Shown here: piece by piece, positions 15,781 through 24,819 of the stretch | Position numbering within the stretch: position 1 is the first letter of the stretch | Layout of the letters: every line of letters starts with the position of its first letter | From: an uncultured Desulfovibrio sp. | Lineage (GTDB): Bacteria > Desulfobacterota > Desulfovibrionia > Desulfovibrionales > Desulfovibrionaceae | Direction of reading: 5' to 3' | Assembly (NCBI RefSeq): GCF_910584445.1 | Contig: NZ_CAJUBO010000004.1 | Coordinates: 62,001-126,000 of the forward strand | Length of the DNA stretch: 64,000 nt | Position numbers and translations under genes: made by a program | The notes under the pieces: generated by a model | Databases searched by the model: none | Seen by the model: only the letters and a program-made list of their open reading frames with translations | What the model was told of the DNA's origin: nothing

Positions 15781-17175
15781 ATGCAGGATAACGATAATAT
15801 CAATAAATTTCTTGCAATTGAAGATACGGAAGAAATTCTCACATTTACCGTACCTGAACTTGATATGCCATTGTGGTTGTATATCAGGTTTCCTTTTTTT
15901 AGCAACTTTCCTCAGAAATGGTCGGTTGTTGAAACAACGTACCCTCCCTATCCGACGAAAAGAACTTTTCTTCGACATCTTCCTGAGTTGCTGTCTCCTT
16001 GGCCCAAGCGTGATATCTGGTTTATTTCCGATTTGCAGAAAAATTATTATAAAAATATTGATAATAAATATTTCGATATTTATTTTGAACCATTAGCAAA
16101 TATTTTCCCTGGGGATAGTCTCTATATTTCCAGGAGTATTTATGCATCAAGATTACTTAAAAAGCCTGAATTGGAGTATAAATTCATTCAATCAGCAAGT
16201 ATTCTTTGTCAAAAAATTTCTTCATGCTGTATAAGTAAGTTATGTTATCTTGAAGCTAATAATTTGATGGAATTTGTGCAGAATCGAATATATTCACTGT
16301 TCGGTATGCATCTCCATCAAGACCTTAGAAAATATTTTATGGATCGACTACTTCGTCAGGTAAGTTATGAATATATGCAATATAAATTCTATAAGTTGCT
16401 GTTTCGCTATAGAAAGCCAAAAATATTATTTATTACAGATCCAATATTGGGAAAGTTGGCACTGATCAAGTTAGCTAAAGAGTATGGTATCACAACCGTC
16501 GAATTTCAACATGGCACAAGTGGATTGGTGTCTGTTGGCTACAACTGGGCGAATACGCTTCGACAAAGCAAAAGGGTGCGGTCTCATGTTGTCGACTATT
16601 TCTTGACCTACGGCGATTTCTGGAACAATCGTTTTCAGCTTCCCTGCGAGCTGTATCCTGTTGGAAATCCCTGGTTCTCCACACAGTGTAAACGCCACGT
16701 TACTGAAGGACGGGCCATCCTCTTTTGCCTCTCGACCTCTTTTGCTATCTATCCGGACCTCATTCGTGATCTTGCCGCGGCGTTTCCTGACCGTAGGATC
16801 ATAGTTCGCCCTCATCCTAACCATCGCCAGGCTTTTCTTTCCAGTGATGTTGCTGGTGTGGAAGGTATTTCTGTTGATGAAGAAACGGACGTTTACACAA
16901 CATTTTCCCAAGCGGAAATTGTCATTGGCGATATATCGACCAGCCTGATGGAAGCTCTTGCTTTGGGAAAACGTGTCTATTCCTTGCGTAGCAGCCAGGC
17001 AGAAAAATATTTTTCCAATTTGGATGTGAGCTTTTTCAGTGATGCGCCCGAGCTGATCAACTTGATCAACGACGCAACTTCAGGGCGGATCCCGCAAACC
17101 CAACGAGATGCCCTTTTTTGCACTGACTGGGAAAAAAATTACACCACCTTCATCACTCAACTTCTCGCCAACTGA
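15781..17175 (+). CDS. putative GT-B-fold surface-glycan transferase, AT-rich
   Basis: This 464-residue protein is not assigned to a named family. Its second half has features of GT-B enzymes that handle CMP- or CDP-linked donors: TVEFQHGTSGLVSVGY, then RRIIVRPHPNHRQ, then VIGDISTSLMEALALGKRVY, which recalls capsule and CDP-glycerol-type transferases. No membrane segment or signal peptide is seen. It starts four bases after pseI, so it is probably co-transcribed and may move the CMP-nonulosonate onto flagellin or a glycan. That role is inferred. Codon use is strongly AT-rich in the first two thirds, unlike pseI. Confidence 0.55.
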   Translation: MQDNDNINKFLAIEDTEEILTFTVPELDMPLWLYIRFPFFSNFPQKWSVVETTYPPYPTKRTFLRHLPELLSPWPKRDIWFISDLQKNYYKNIDNKYFDIYFEPLANIFPGDSLYISRSIYASRLLKKPELEYKFIQSASILCQKISSCCISKLCYLEANNLMEFVQNRIYSLFGMHLHQDLRKYFMDRLLRQVSYEYMQYKFYKLLFRYRKPKILFITDPILGKLALIKLAKEYGITTVEFQHGTSGLVSVGYNWANTLRQSKRVRSHVVDYFLTYGDFWNNRFQLPCELYPVGNPWFSTQCKRHVTEGRAILFCLSTSFAIYPDLIRDLAAAFPDRRIIVRPHPNHRQAFLSSDVAGVEGISVDEETDVYTTFSQAEIVIGDISTSLMEALALGKRVYSLRSSQAEKYFSNLDVSFFSDAPELINLINDATSGRIPQTQRDALFCTDWEKNYTTFITQLLAN

Positions 17176-17184
17176 GGAACGGCC

Positions 17185-18369
17185 ATGAACAAAATGTGCA
17201 CCCGCTGTGTTATGGATAGCACCGACCCCAATATCACTTTTGACGCACTGGGGCATTGCAATCACTGCAATACCTTTTATAACAACGTCTTGCCCCGCTG
17301 GAGAAAACTTCAGGAATCGGGAAATCTTGAAAAGACGCTGGATGTCATCCGCAAGGCAGGAAAAGGAAAATCATATGACTGCATCATAGGTCTTTCCGGT
17401 GGTGTTGACAGCTCATACGTCACAGCATTGAGCAGGGAATACGGACTCCGCCCCTTGCTTTTTCATGTCGATGGCGGATGGAATACACCAGAGTCAGAAG
17501 CAAATATCCAGCACCTTGTTGAAATAACGGGTTTTGATTTTGACAAATACACTGTTGAATGGGAGAAAATGCGCGATCTTCAGCGGGCATTTCTCCAGGC
17601 GGCAGTACCCAATCAGGACATTCCACAGGATCATCTTTTTTTTGCTGTTCTTTTTCATCTTGCTAAGAAAATGAGGATCCGGTACTGGCTTTCCGGCAGC
17701 AATTACGCTTCGGAATCCATTTTGCCCTCCGCTTGGGGAAACTGCGCCATGGACAGTCGGCATTTGCTGTCCATTCACAAACACTTCGGTCAGATCGCCC
17801 TTAACTCCTTTCCCCTTCTGTCGTCCTGGGAGTACTGTCACTATTACCTCGGCTTGGGGCCGGCATCGATTACACGTATCGATCCTCTCAATATGGTGAA
17901 TTACCAGGTCCCCACTGCCAAGACAACGCTCATATCGAACTACGGCTGGCAGGATTACGGGCGGAAGCATGGCGAATCTGTCTTTACCCGTTTTTTTCAG
18001 AATTACTATCTTCCCACCAAATTCGGTTACGACAAACGAAAGGCCCATTATTCCAGTCTGATCTGCTCTGGACAGATGACGCGGGAAGAAGCCCTGGAAC
18101 GTCTTGCCGAACCCCTTTACGAGCCGACGCAGTTGGACGCCGATATGGCCCTGATCAGTGAAAAGCTCGGGTATTCGCGTGAAGAATTTTCCGATATTCT
18201 GGAAAGACCAATCAGTAACCACAGCAACTATGCTGATAATTCACGTCTTTTCTTCCTGGCGTCACAAGCAAAACGCGTACAAAGAGGACTCTCGCTTCTT
18301 GCCAAAGGTGATATTAAGACATTCGTTCACAAAATTCGGAAAAAATTTATTGCTCGAAATCCATGCTAG
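17185..18369 (+). CDS. N-acetyl sugar amidotransferase (WbpG/PseA family)
   Basis: This 394-residue PP-loop enzyme starts MNKMCTRCVMDSTDPNITFD and has a four-cysteine zinc site (CTRC at 5-8 and CNHC about 27-30). The ATP-binding loop is YDCIIGLSGGVDSSYV, followed by VPNQDIPQDHLFFA and LSGSNYASESILP. The family uses ATP and ammonia to convert an N-acetyl to an acetamidino group on a surface sugar. It is strongly like the paralogue at 21225-22367. A GAGG ribosome site sits nine bases before the start. It follows the putative transferase by nine bases. Confidence 0.87.
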   Translation: MNKMCTRCVMDSTDPNITFDALGHCNHCNTFYNNVLPRWRKLQESGNLEKTLDVIRKAGKGKSYDCIIGLSGGVDSSYVTALSREYGLRPLLFHVDGGWNTPESEANIQHLVEITGFDFDKYTVEWEKMRDLQRAFLQAAVPNQDIPQDHLFFAVLFHLAKKMRIRYWLSGSNYASESILPSAWGNCAMDSRHLLSIHKHFGQIALNSFPLLSSWEYCHYYLGLGPASITRIDPLNMVNYQVPTAKTTLISNYGWQDYGRKHGESVFTRFFQNYYLPTKFGYDKRKAHYSSLICSGQMTREEALERLAEPLYEPTQLDADMALISEKLGYSREEFSDILERPISNHSNYADNSRLFFLASQAKRVQRGLSLLAKGDIKTFVHKIRKKFIARNPC

Positions 18370-18478
18370 GAAAACGGAACTATCATAGAAAAATTTTTCT
18401 TTGGCATCATGGAACGCATGACAATGGCGAAGAGAACTCATCATTGATACACTGTTTTTCATGAGGAAGGCATATGCC

Positions 18479-19612
18479 ATGCCGAAAAAATCTCTTCTCC
18501 TGATTTCCTTTACTGCGCTGCATAACGACCCTCGTCCGCACAAACAGATCCTGGCGCTCAGGGAGCATTTCACCATCACTGAAGTTGCGCTTGCGCCGTC
18601 GCCCTATGCCGAGCGGTTTATACAACTCACGGACATCCCCAAATCCAGGCCATGGCAAAAAATCACTAGGCTCTTCCACCTGTTGCTCGGAAATATGCGT
18701 CCATACAACGCCCGGTATGCCTGGGCGTTTGAACAGGAGCTGGCGCAAGAGCATTTTGATCTCGTCATCGTGCATGACATTGACCTTGCCCCCCTGGCGT
18801 TTCGGCTGGCAGGGACGACACCGGTGCTCTTTGATTTGCACGAATATCTGCCGCGGCAATATGAAAACGACTGGCGTTGGAAGCTGTTGTTCCAGCGCGG
18901 CATATATTCACTGTGCCGTGACTATCTGCCCAAGGGCAGTGCATGGCTGACCGTTTCCGAACCCATCGCCAGCGAATATGCCCGCGAATTCGGCATCCAG
19001 CCCCTAGTGACCTACAATGCGCCCATGTATTGCGCGTTGCAACCTTCGCCGGTCATTCCCTCCCGCATACGCCTGCTGCATCATGGGTGCTGTGCCCGGG
19101 GGCGGTCGCTTGAGGGCATGCTTGAGCTTATGCAGAAACTGGACAAACGATTTGAACTTCACCTCTATCTTGTCGGAAAGGGGGCATATTATGAAGCCTT
19201 CAAACGGCGTGCGCAAAACGTTCCCCGAGTCATATGGCATGATCCTGTTCCCATGTCGAAACTTGCAGGAGAGATCAACAAATATGACATTGGTCTGTTC
19301 ATGCTTCCCGCCAACACATTCAATCACGATCAGGCCATGCCCAACAAACTTTTTGAATTCATTCAGGGCCGACTGCTCACTGCTGTATGGCCCACAAGGG
19401 GAATGAAACACATCATTGATGCCTACAAGACCGGTTTTTATACTACCGAATTTTCCGTGGATCAAATGGCTGCCCGTCTTATGGCCCTCACGGCCGAAGA
19501 GATCGCCGTCTTCAAGCGAAACTCCCATGCCGCGGCACACATCCTGACGGGCGAGCGCTCCGTGGAAAAAATCCGGGAGCTGGCCCTCTCACTTGTTGAA
19601 AACGCGAAATAA
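18479..19612 (+). CDS. glycosyltransferase family 4-like protein
   Basis: This 377-residue GT-B protein opens LLLISFTALHNDPRPHKQILAL and has FDLVIVHDIDLAPLAFRL, FDLHEYLPRQYE and a C-terminal half with RLLHHGCCARGRSLEGMLE and MPNKLFEFIQGRL. It resembles the transferases at 19895-21079 and 22354-23520, which share the HGxxxxxRxLE and PNKxFE motifs, so the three form a local paralogue family. The start at 18479 has GAGGAAGG eight bases upstream; an ATG at 18461 lies before that site. Donor and acceptor are unknown. Confidence 0.82.
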   Translation: MPKKSLLLISFTALHNDPRPHKQILALREHFTITEVALAPSPYAERFIQLTDIPKSRPWQKITRLFHLLLGNMRPYNARYAWAFEQELAQEHFDLVIVHDIDLAPLAFRLAGTTPVLFDLHEYLPRQYENDWRWKLLFQRGIYSLCRDYLPKGSAWLTVSEPIASEYAREFGIQPLVTYNAPMYCALQPSPVIPSRIRLLHHGCCARGRSLEGMLELMQKLDKRFELHLYLVGKGAYYEAFKRRAQNVPRVIWHDPVPMSKLAGEINKYDIGLFMLPANTFNHDQAMPNKLFEFIQGRLLTAVWPTRGMKHIIDAYKTGFYTTEFSVDQMAARLMALTAEEIAVFKRNSHAAAHILTGERSVEKIRELALSLVENAK

Positions 19613-19894
19613 AACGTTGAGCATTTGCCGAATCATCCATGACCTCAGACTCTTTTGTGAGTGCTTTCGTGGCGCGCAAAACTCGGAAGTGTACGATACG
19701 CGTGTGCCCAATGTTGTGAGAAATGATGTGATTCGGGTGTCGCAGGCAGGAAAAACGGCAAGACAGATTCCACGCATTGCTAAATGTGGTCGATCCAGCG
19801 TTTGCGTTTTCGTCGTAACGGGCAGCCGGACGAGATCGTAACGCCTCGTCCGTTCAGCGAAAGACACGCCCCACTGCCGTAAGCGTACGGTCCA

Positions 19895-21079
19895 TCACAG
19901 GCCGTACGCCCGGCACATGGCGGCTCCCTCATGTTCCCAGCAGAGATCCTTCGCCGCCATCAGCGCATTTTGCTTCATGCGATTGATGGTCTCGGCATCA
20001 AGAGCATTCAATTTTTCCGCTATCATCCCCGGTTCGCAGGCGTCCACATATATGCCGTGCCCATAGGTCTCCACCAGTTTCTTCATTTCGGGGAAGGCGG
20101 AAACGCACAGCGCCAGTCCGGCCATGGTATTTTCAAAAAATTTGTTGGGAAGCATGAAACGATGTTGGAGGGAATACTCGTCCACGACCTCATAGCCGAT
20201 ATCCGCCTGCGACGCCACTCTGATGATATCTGTAAACGAAACAGTTTCTGTGAAGTGGGCGCGATCTTGCACGCCGTAGCTTTGTGCCAGGCGCATGAGT
20301 TCCTCCCTATATCTTGCCTCTCCTGGGCCTCGTATCTCAATTTCAAAGCGGTCATCCATTTTCTGCAATGCCTGTATGAGAACTTCCAGTTTGCGTGACG
20401 GATCAATGCATCCATGATACAGGATACGGATCTTTTCTCCGCACGGGCGGAAAGGCATGGCTTCATAAAAGGGCACACTGCGAACGACGCCCGGCCGCAC
20501 GGCAAGGCGATAATCCGCCTGCAAAAAATCGGCAATACCGTCGCAAACAGTCGTAATGCCCGACGCCAAGGGGAAATAGCGTCGCTGGATGGCGTCAGCA
20601 TGCCGGCCATGCGCGTATTTTCCCAGAAAATCCCGCAGCCAGTGCCCTGTAGGACAAAACTCCTCACGGGCATATTCATGCACATCGATACCAAACGAAA
20701 TCCCCTGCTCAGCCGCCAGAGAGCAAGCCAGGGGCGCGCATATCCAGTCATGCGCGATGATGTAGTCATAGCGCTCCCCGTCGTGATGAAATGCCTTCCG
20801 GGCCGCCCGGTTTTGCGGATGCAGAAACCAGGCAAAATCGGCGGGCAGGAGGAGGCGGGCAAGGGCCTGCGGTATCGTCCAGCAGCGCCGGGGAACGATC
20901 TTTTCAATAGCCAGCACCCGCATCCCGGCTGGGGGCTGTCCACCCGTGGCAAAGCCTGCCAGCGTGACCTTCCACCCTTTTTCGACAAAGGAGCGCGCCT
21001 GCCGCAGGATACGCGGCGCACACTCAAGAGGCTTGTAGGCGATGATGCATATATGCTTGCGCTTTTCAGTGACAGTCAT
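19895..21079 (-). CDS. glycosyltransferase family 4-like protein
   Basis: This 394-residue GT-B protein starts KRKHICIIAYKPLECAPRILRQA and carries YDYIIAHDWICAPLACSLA, GIDVHEYAREEF, RILYHGCIDPSRKLEVLIQAL and LPNKFFENTMAGLALC. It is a paralogue of the transferases at 18479 and 22354. The ATG at 21079 has a GGGGAG site nine bases before it; the longer frame to 21145 has none. It reads toward the plus-strand operon; the 282-base gap between the two converging genes (19613-19894) holds no gene that I can see. Confidence 0.82.
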   Translation of the reverse strand: MTVTEKRKHICIIAYKPLECAPRILRQARSFVEKGWKVTLAGFATGGQPPAGMRVLAIEKIVPRRCWTIPQALARLLLPADFAWFLHPQNRAARKAFHHDGERYDYIIAHDWICAPLACSLAAEQGISFGIDVHEYAREEFCPTGHWLRDFLGKYAHGRHADAIQRRYFPLASGITTVCDGIADFLQADYRLAVRPGVVRSVPFYEAMPFRPCGEKIRILYHGCIDPSRKLEVLIQALQKMDDRFEIEIRGPGEARYREELMRLAQSYGVQDRAHFTETVSFTDIIRVASQADIGYEVVDEYSLQHRFMLPNKFFENTMAGLALCVSAFPEMKKLVETYGHGIYVDACEPGMIAEKLNALDAETINRMKQNALMAAKDLCWEHEGAAMCRAYGL

Positions 21080-21224
21080 GTGAAATTGCTCCCCGAAGGA
21101 CCGGCAGGGACGCGCCAAGAGTCCCCTCTGAAGTCGCCAGTCCACGGTTGGTCCTCATTGATCCAGTTGTCGCGCCCCCGTCTTTTCGTGGCGTGCCTTC
21201 ATTTTCAGAATATAAGGACAGTTT

Positions 21225-22367
21225 CTATCGCACGACTCCCAGCTTTCGCAGGAATATCTTGACCTTCCGCGCGCTGGCGATCAGCCCCGACCAGTTGGGG
21301 TACTCGCGGAACGTGCGGTTGGGCAACGCCATCAGGGACTCCCACTCGGTTGCCGAAAGTCCCAGCGTTTCGCGGACAAACGCGATATCCGCACGCAGCT
21401 CATCAGGATCATACAGAGGTTCCTCCAGGCTTCGCAGAGCCTCGTCCCGAGTCATGCGGCCGGAGGCAATGAGGCTGGAAAGATGGGCGCGCCGTTTGTC
21501 ATAGCCGAATTTTACAGGCAGATAATAATTCTGGATAAGCTTTGTGAACCGGGATTCCGAATGCTTGCGGCCATAGTTTTCCCACCCCGCCTCACGGTGC
21601 AGCACGGCCTTGGCCTCATCCACATCATACGGCATCCAGTGCAGGGGGGTGACGGCCCGCACCGAGGGGAAGAAGGGGATGTCATTGTAAAACTTGCAGT
21701 AATCCAAAAAGTCCAGTGTGGGAAAGTGCCGCAGGGGGCGCGTCCCGAAACGCTTGTGGATGCTCTTCAGCTGGCGTGAATCCATGGCCGTGTACCCCCA
21801 GGCGCGGGGCAGGATGGATTCCGTCACCAGATTGAAGCCGGAAAGCCAGTAGCGAAGCCCCATCTTCGCCGCCGTCCTGAAAAGGACGGCAAAAAAGAGG
21901 TGATCCTGGGGAACATCCTGATTTGCCAGCGCGGACTTCAGATATGCCCGCTGCACATCGTGCATCTCTTCGCGGTCCACCGTCCAGGTATGCAGCTCAT
22001 AGCCCAGATGCGCCACCAGGCGCCGGACATTCTGTTCCGCAATGGGAGAGTTCCACCCCGCGTCCACATGGAACACCAGTGGACGCAAGCCCCATTCTTT
22101 GGACTTGTATGTCAGCCAGGAACTGTCCACTCCCCCGGAAAGGCCGATGAGGCAGTCATACTCCCGGCCCTTGCCCGCGCGGCGCATCTCTTCAACAAGT
22201 TTTTCCAGCTTTTCCCGCCCCCGGTGATCGGGCATATACGACTGCTCAAGACGAATGAGCGCCTCTGTACAGTGGTTGCAATACCCGTTTTCATCAAAGG
22301 TGATATCGGGATCGCTGGTGTCCATGACACAGCGCGCACAAATCCGGTAGTCATCAGTACTCTTCAT
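21225..22367 (-). CDS. N-acetyl sugar amidotransferase (WbpG/PseA family)
   Basis: This 380-residue protein has CARCVMDTSDPDITFDENGYCNHC as an N-terminal zinc site (four cysteines), the PP-loop YDCLIGLSGGVDSSWL, and the conserved FHVDAGWNSPIAEQNV, DVPQDHLFFAVLF and FGYDKRRAHLSSLI blocks. It is a close paralogue of the protein at 17185. In Pseudomonas aeruginosa O5, WbpG of this family makes the acetamidino form of the diamino mannuronic acid, and the WbpI/B/E/D homologues nearby make the same class of sugar. No HisH or HisF-like ammonia partner is in the window. It overlaps the upstream glycosyltransferase by 14 bases. Confidence 0.87.
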   Translation of the reverse strand: MKSTDDYRICARCVMDTSDPDITFDENGYCNHCTEALIRLEQSYMPDHRGREKLEKLVEEMRRAGKGREYDCLIGLSGGVDSSWLTYKSKEWGLRPLVFHVDAGWNSPIAEQNVRRLVAHLGYELHTWTVDREEMHDVQRAYLKSALANQDVPQDHLFFAVLFRTAAKMGLRYWLSGFNLVTESILPRAWGYTAMDSRQLKSIHKRFGTRPLRHFPTLDFLDYCKFYNDIPFFPSVRAVTPLHWMPYDVDEAKAVLHREAGWENYGRKHSESRFTKLIQNYYLPVKFGYDKRRAHLSSLIASGRMTRDEALRSLEEPLYDPDELRADIAFVRETLGLSATEWESLMALPNRTFREYPNWSGLIASARKVKIFLRKLGVVR

Positions 22368-23520
22368 GATTTTTTTCCATCAGCTCCATAAGCGTCTTCC
22401 GCAGGAGAGTGTCATTCTGTTCCCAGCAGAGGGCATGCGCCGCGGCATTCGCATTTTTCTTGAACCTCAGTATCTCGTCCTTGGAAAGTCCGGCAATGCA
22501 GTGCGCGAATGCCCTTGGGGTGAAGTCGGCAGAGATGACGCCAAGATCGTATTCTTTCACCAGAGCTGCCATGTCCGGCAGCGGGGAAATGGCGATGGCA
22601 AGCCGCGCCTGAATATATTCGAAGAACTTGTTCGGCAGGCAATGGCGATGGTTGAAGGTATTGTCCGGCAAAAAAAAGATCCCCATATCATATGGAGTCA
22701 ATTCTTTTACGATGTCCGACATAGGAACAGGAAGGCGAAAATGGATATTTCGTGTCCCTTCGGCCTGCTGCCGGAGTTTTCTGTAATATCTCTTGTTATT
22801 GGGCACAACCATGATGTCCAATTCCGCTTTTCCCTCCAAAAGTTTGAAGGCCTCGATCATGAGTTCAAGCTTGCGTCCGGGACTCGCCGTGCCATGATGT
22901 ATGCACCGCAGCACAGAAGAGTCAGAAATTGCGGGAGATATTTCATGATAGTACGGGCAGCTGAACAGGAGCTTGCAATCCAGTCCGTATTCTTCGCTGT
23001 ATCCTCGGGCAAGGCCCGGAGAGACGGTGAAGATTCTGTCAAGGCGCCGGAAATAGGTGCGGCAGACGTACTCATTGAGTCCGCCGAGCACCGTCCGCCA
23101 GGCGAGGTTCTGTTCAAACTGCCGGGGATAGTATTCGCGCGCATCCAGGATCACCGGGCAGGGAAGGCTCCGGTTTCGCCGGGCGTCACGCAGTGCCAAC
23201 GCCAGCGGGACGAGTAGCCCCTCCTGGCAGATGATGGCCGAAAAATCCTGCCCCTTCAGCCTTTCAAACAGGTCGCGCAGAGAGGGGGGCCAGAGGTCGG
23301 CCTCGTAGCGGCGGCACAGCAGGTTGATGGCGCGGCTGACCCTGTGCGCCAGGGAATGCCCATGCCCCTGGAGCCGGTAAAAATGTTCCGGCGCAGCAAA
23401 TCCCTCAACGGGAGGCGCCGAACAGACGGTCACGTCCCCCAGGGAACGCAGCAGGGAATAAACGCGTGTGGGACGCGGATCGCGCCCCAGCGAATTGAAA
23501 AAAAGCTGCAGAAAACGCAC
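22354..23520 (-). CDS. glycosyltransferase family 4-like protein (GTG start)
   Basis: This 388-residue GT-B protein has VILDAREYYPRQFEQNL, RIFTVSPGLARGYSEEYG, RCIHHGTASPGRKLELMIEA and LPNKFFEYIQARLAIA, matching the other two local GT4-like proteins. A GTG at 23520 is chosen because a strong GGGAGGAG ribosome site lies just before it; longer ATG starts up to 23655 have no such site and add a basic, atypical N-terminus. It starts a short minus-strand operon with the amidotransferase and reads away from wbpI. Confidence 0.78.
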   Translation of the reverse strand: MRFLQLFFNSLGRDPRPTRVYSLLRSLGDVTVCSAPPVEGFAAPEHFYRLQGHGHSLAHRVSRAINLLCRRYEADLWPPSLRDLFERLKGQDFSAIICQEGLLVPLALALRDARRNRSLPCPVILDAREYYPRQFEQNLAWRTVLGGLNEYVCRTYFRRLDRIFTVSPGLARGYSEEYGLDCKLLFSCPYYHEISPAISDSSVLRCIHHGTASPGRKLELMIEAFKLLEGKAELDIMVVPNNKRYYRKLRQQAEGTRNIHFRLPVPMSDIVKELTPYDMGIFFLPDNTFNHRHCLPNKFFEYIQARLAIAISPLPDMAALVKEYDLGVISADFTPRAFAHCIAGLSKDEILRFKKNANAAAHALCWEQNDTLLRKTLMELMEKNHEEY

Positions 23521-23638
23521 AAGGCTCCTCCCGGCAGCGGATTTGCCATGGATCTCGTCACGGGTATGCCGCCCCGGCACGATACGCATTCGCTGTCCAT
23601 GCCGCAAGGGGTTTCGCCACGGCGACCGCGGACCCCGA

Positions 23639-23667
23639 TTGTGCTTTGCCCGCACTTATGCTATAGT
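23639..23667 (+). promoter_or_regulatory. predicted sigma-70 promoter for the wbp-like operon
   Basis: TTGTGC and TATAGT are separated by exactly 17 bases. The expected start of transcription is about 23674, 25 bases before the ATG at 23699. It lies in the divergent gap between this gene and the transferase starting at 23520. Confidence 0.6.
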
Positions 23668-23698
23668 GACGCTCACTCTTTTTATGGCCCGGGTACCA

Positions 23699-24805
23699 AT
23701 GAAAATCGTTTCTCTTGTGGGCGCGCGCCCCCAGTTCATCAAGGAAGCGCTTGTGGGCGCCGCCGTCCGGGAGCATGCCGCCTGGCGGCATGTCCTCGTC
23801 CACTCCGGGCAGCATTATGATGCCGATATGTCCGACGTCTTTTTTCAGGAGCTGGACATCCCGAAGCCGGACTACCATCTCGGCATCGGCAGCGGCAGCC
23901 ACGCGCGGATGACCGCCGCGGCCCTCACCGGCGTGGAGGACATCCTGCTCGGGGAAACGCCGGATGCGCTCCTTGTTTACGGCGATACCAACACCACGCT
24001 GGCGGGCGCCCTGGCGGCCGCCAAGCTCCACATCCCCGTCATCCATGTGGAGGCGGGCATCCGTATGTTGCCCCGGACCATGCCGGAGGAGATCAACCGC
24101 GTGGTGACTGACCGCCTCTCGGTGCTCATGTGCTGTTGCTCCGAGCTGGGACGCCGCAACCTGGCCGCTGAGGGGCTGACAGACGGTGTGCATGTCACCG
24201 GCGACGTGATGTATGACCTTTTCCTGCGCATGCGCCCGCGCTTCACGCCTGAAAAGACATGCGCCGGGAATGGTCTGAAGCCGGAGTCCTTCGTCCTGGC
24301 TACCTTGCACCGCGATTACAATGTGGACACGCCCGCCTCCCTGCGCGGCATGCTGGAGGGCTTGGCTGCTGTACAGGAAGTCCATGCCCTGCCCATACTC
24401 CTCCCCCTCCACCCGCGCACGCGCAAGCGCATCCAGGATTTCGGCCTCGCGCCGCTTCTCGCCGGGCTTCGCATCTGCGAGCCGCTTGGCTATCTGGAAA
24501 CCATGTCCCTGACCTGCGCTTCCCGCTTCATCATCAGCGATTCAGGGGGCCTGCAGAAAGAGGCCTACTACGCGGGCAAACGCTGTGTCGTCATGATGCC
24601 GGACACGGGCTGGCGCGAACTTACGGACTGCGGCTGGAACGTGCTCTGCGCGCCGCAGAGGGAGAGCATCCTCGCCGCAGCGGACAGGGTCATGGCGGCC
24701 ATGCCCTGCCCGCAGGCGGTCTATGGTGACGGCGCAGCGGCGAAAAAAATTATCGACAGCGTGCTGGGCGCTCTTCATTCCACGCCCGAGACGCCCGCCC
24801 CGTAG
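23699..24805 (+). CDS. UDP-GlcNAc-type 2-epimerase (WecB/WbpI family)
   Basis: This 368-residue non-hydrolysing 2-epimerase opens MKIVSLVGARPQFIKEALV and has LVHSGQHYDADMSDVFF, VYGDTNTTLAGALAA, HVEAGIR and ISDSGGLQKEAYYAGKRCV. WecB makes UDP-ManNAc. WbpI acts on UDP-2,3-diacetamido-glucuronic acid to give the manno form. The WbpB, WbpE and WbpD homologues downstream favour the WbpI role. An ATG at 23684 is an alternative start. Confidence is high for the family and moderate for the substrate. Confidence 0.87.
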   Translation: MKIVSLVGARPQFIKEALVGAAVREHAAWRHVLVHSGQHYDADMSDVFFQELDIPKPDYHLGIGSGSHARMTAAALTGVEDILLGETPDALLVYGDTNTTLAGALAAAKLHIPVIHVEAGIRMLPRTMPEEINRVVTDRLSVLMCCCSELGRRNLAAEGLTDGVHVTGDVMYDLFLRMRPRFTPEKTCAGNGLKPESFVLATLHRDYNVDTPASLRGMLEGLAAVQEVHALPILLPLHPRTRKRIQDFGLAPLLAGLRICEPLGYLETMSLTCASRFIISDSGGLQKEAYYAGKRCVVMMPDTGWRELTDCGWNVLCAPQRESILAAADRVMAAMPCPQAVYGDGAAAKKIIDSVLGALHSTPETPAP

Positions 24806-24819
24806 GAGACCCTCAGGGC

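Noticed and set aside
19883..19909. Inverted repeat GCGTACGG / CCGTACGC near the end of the glycosyltransferase gene at 19895, considered as a terminator.
   Set aside because: The stem is only eight bases, one arm lies in the coding sequence, and neither direction has a T run.
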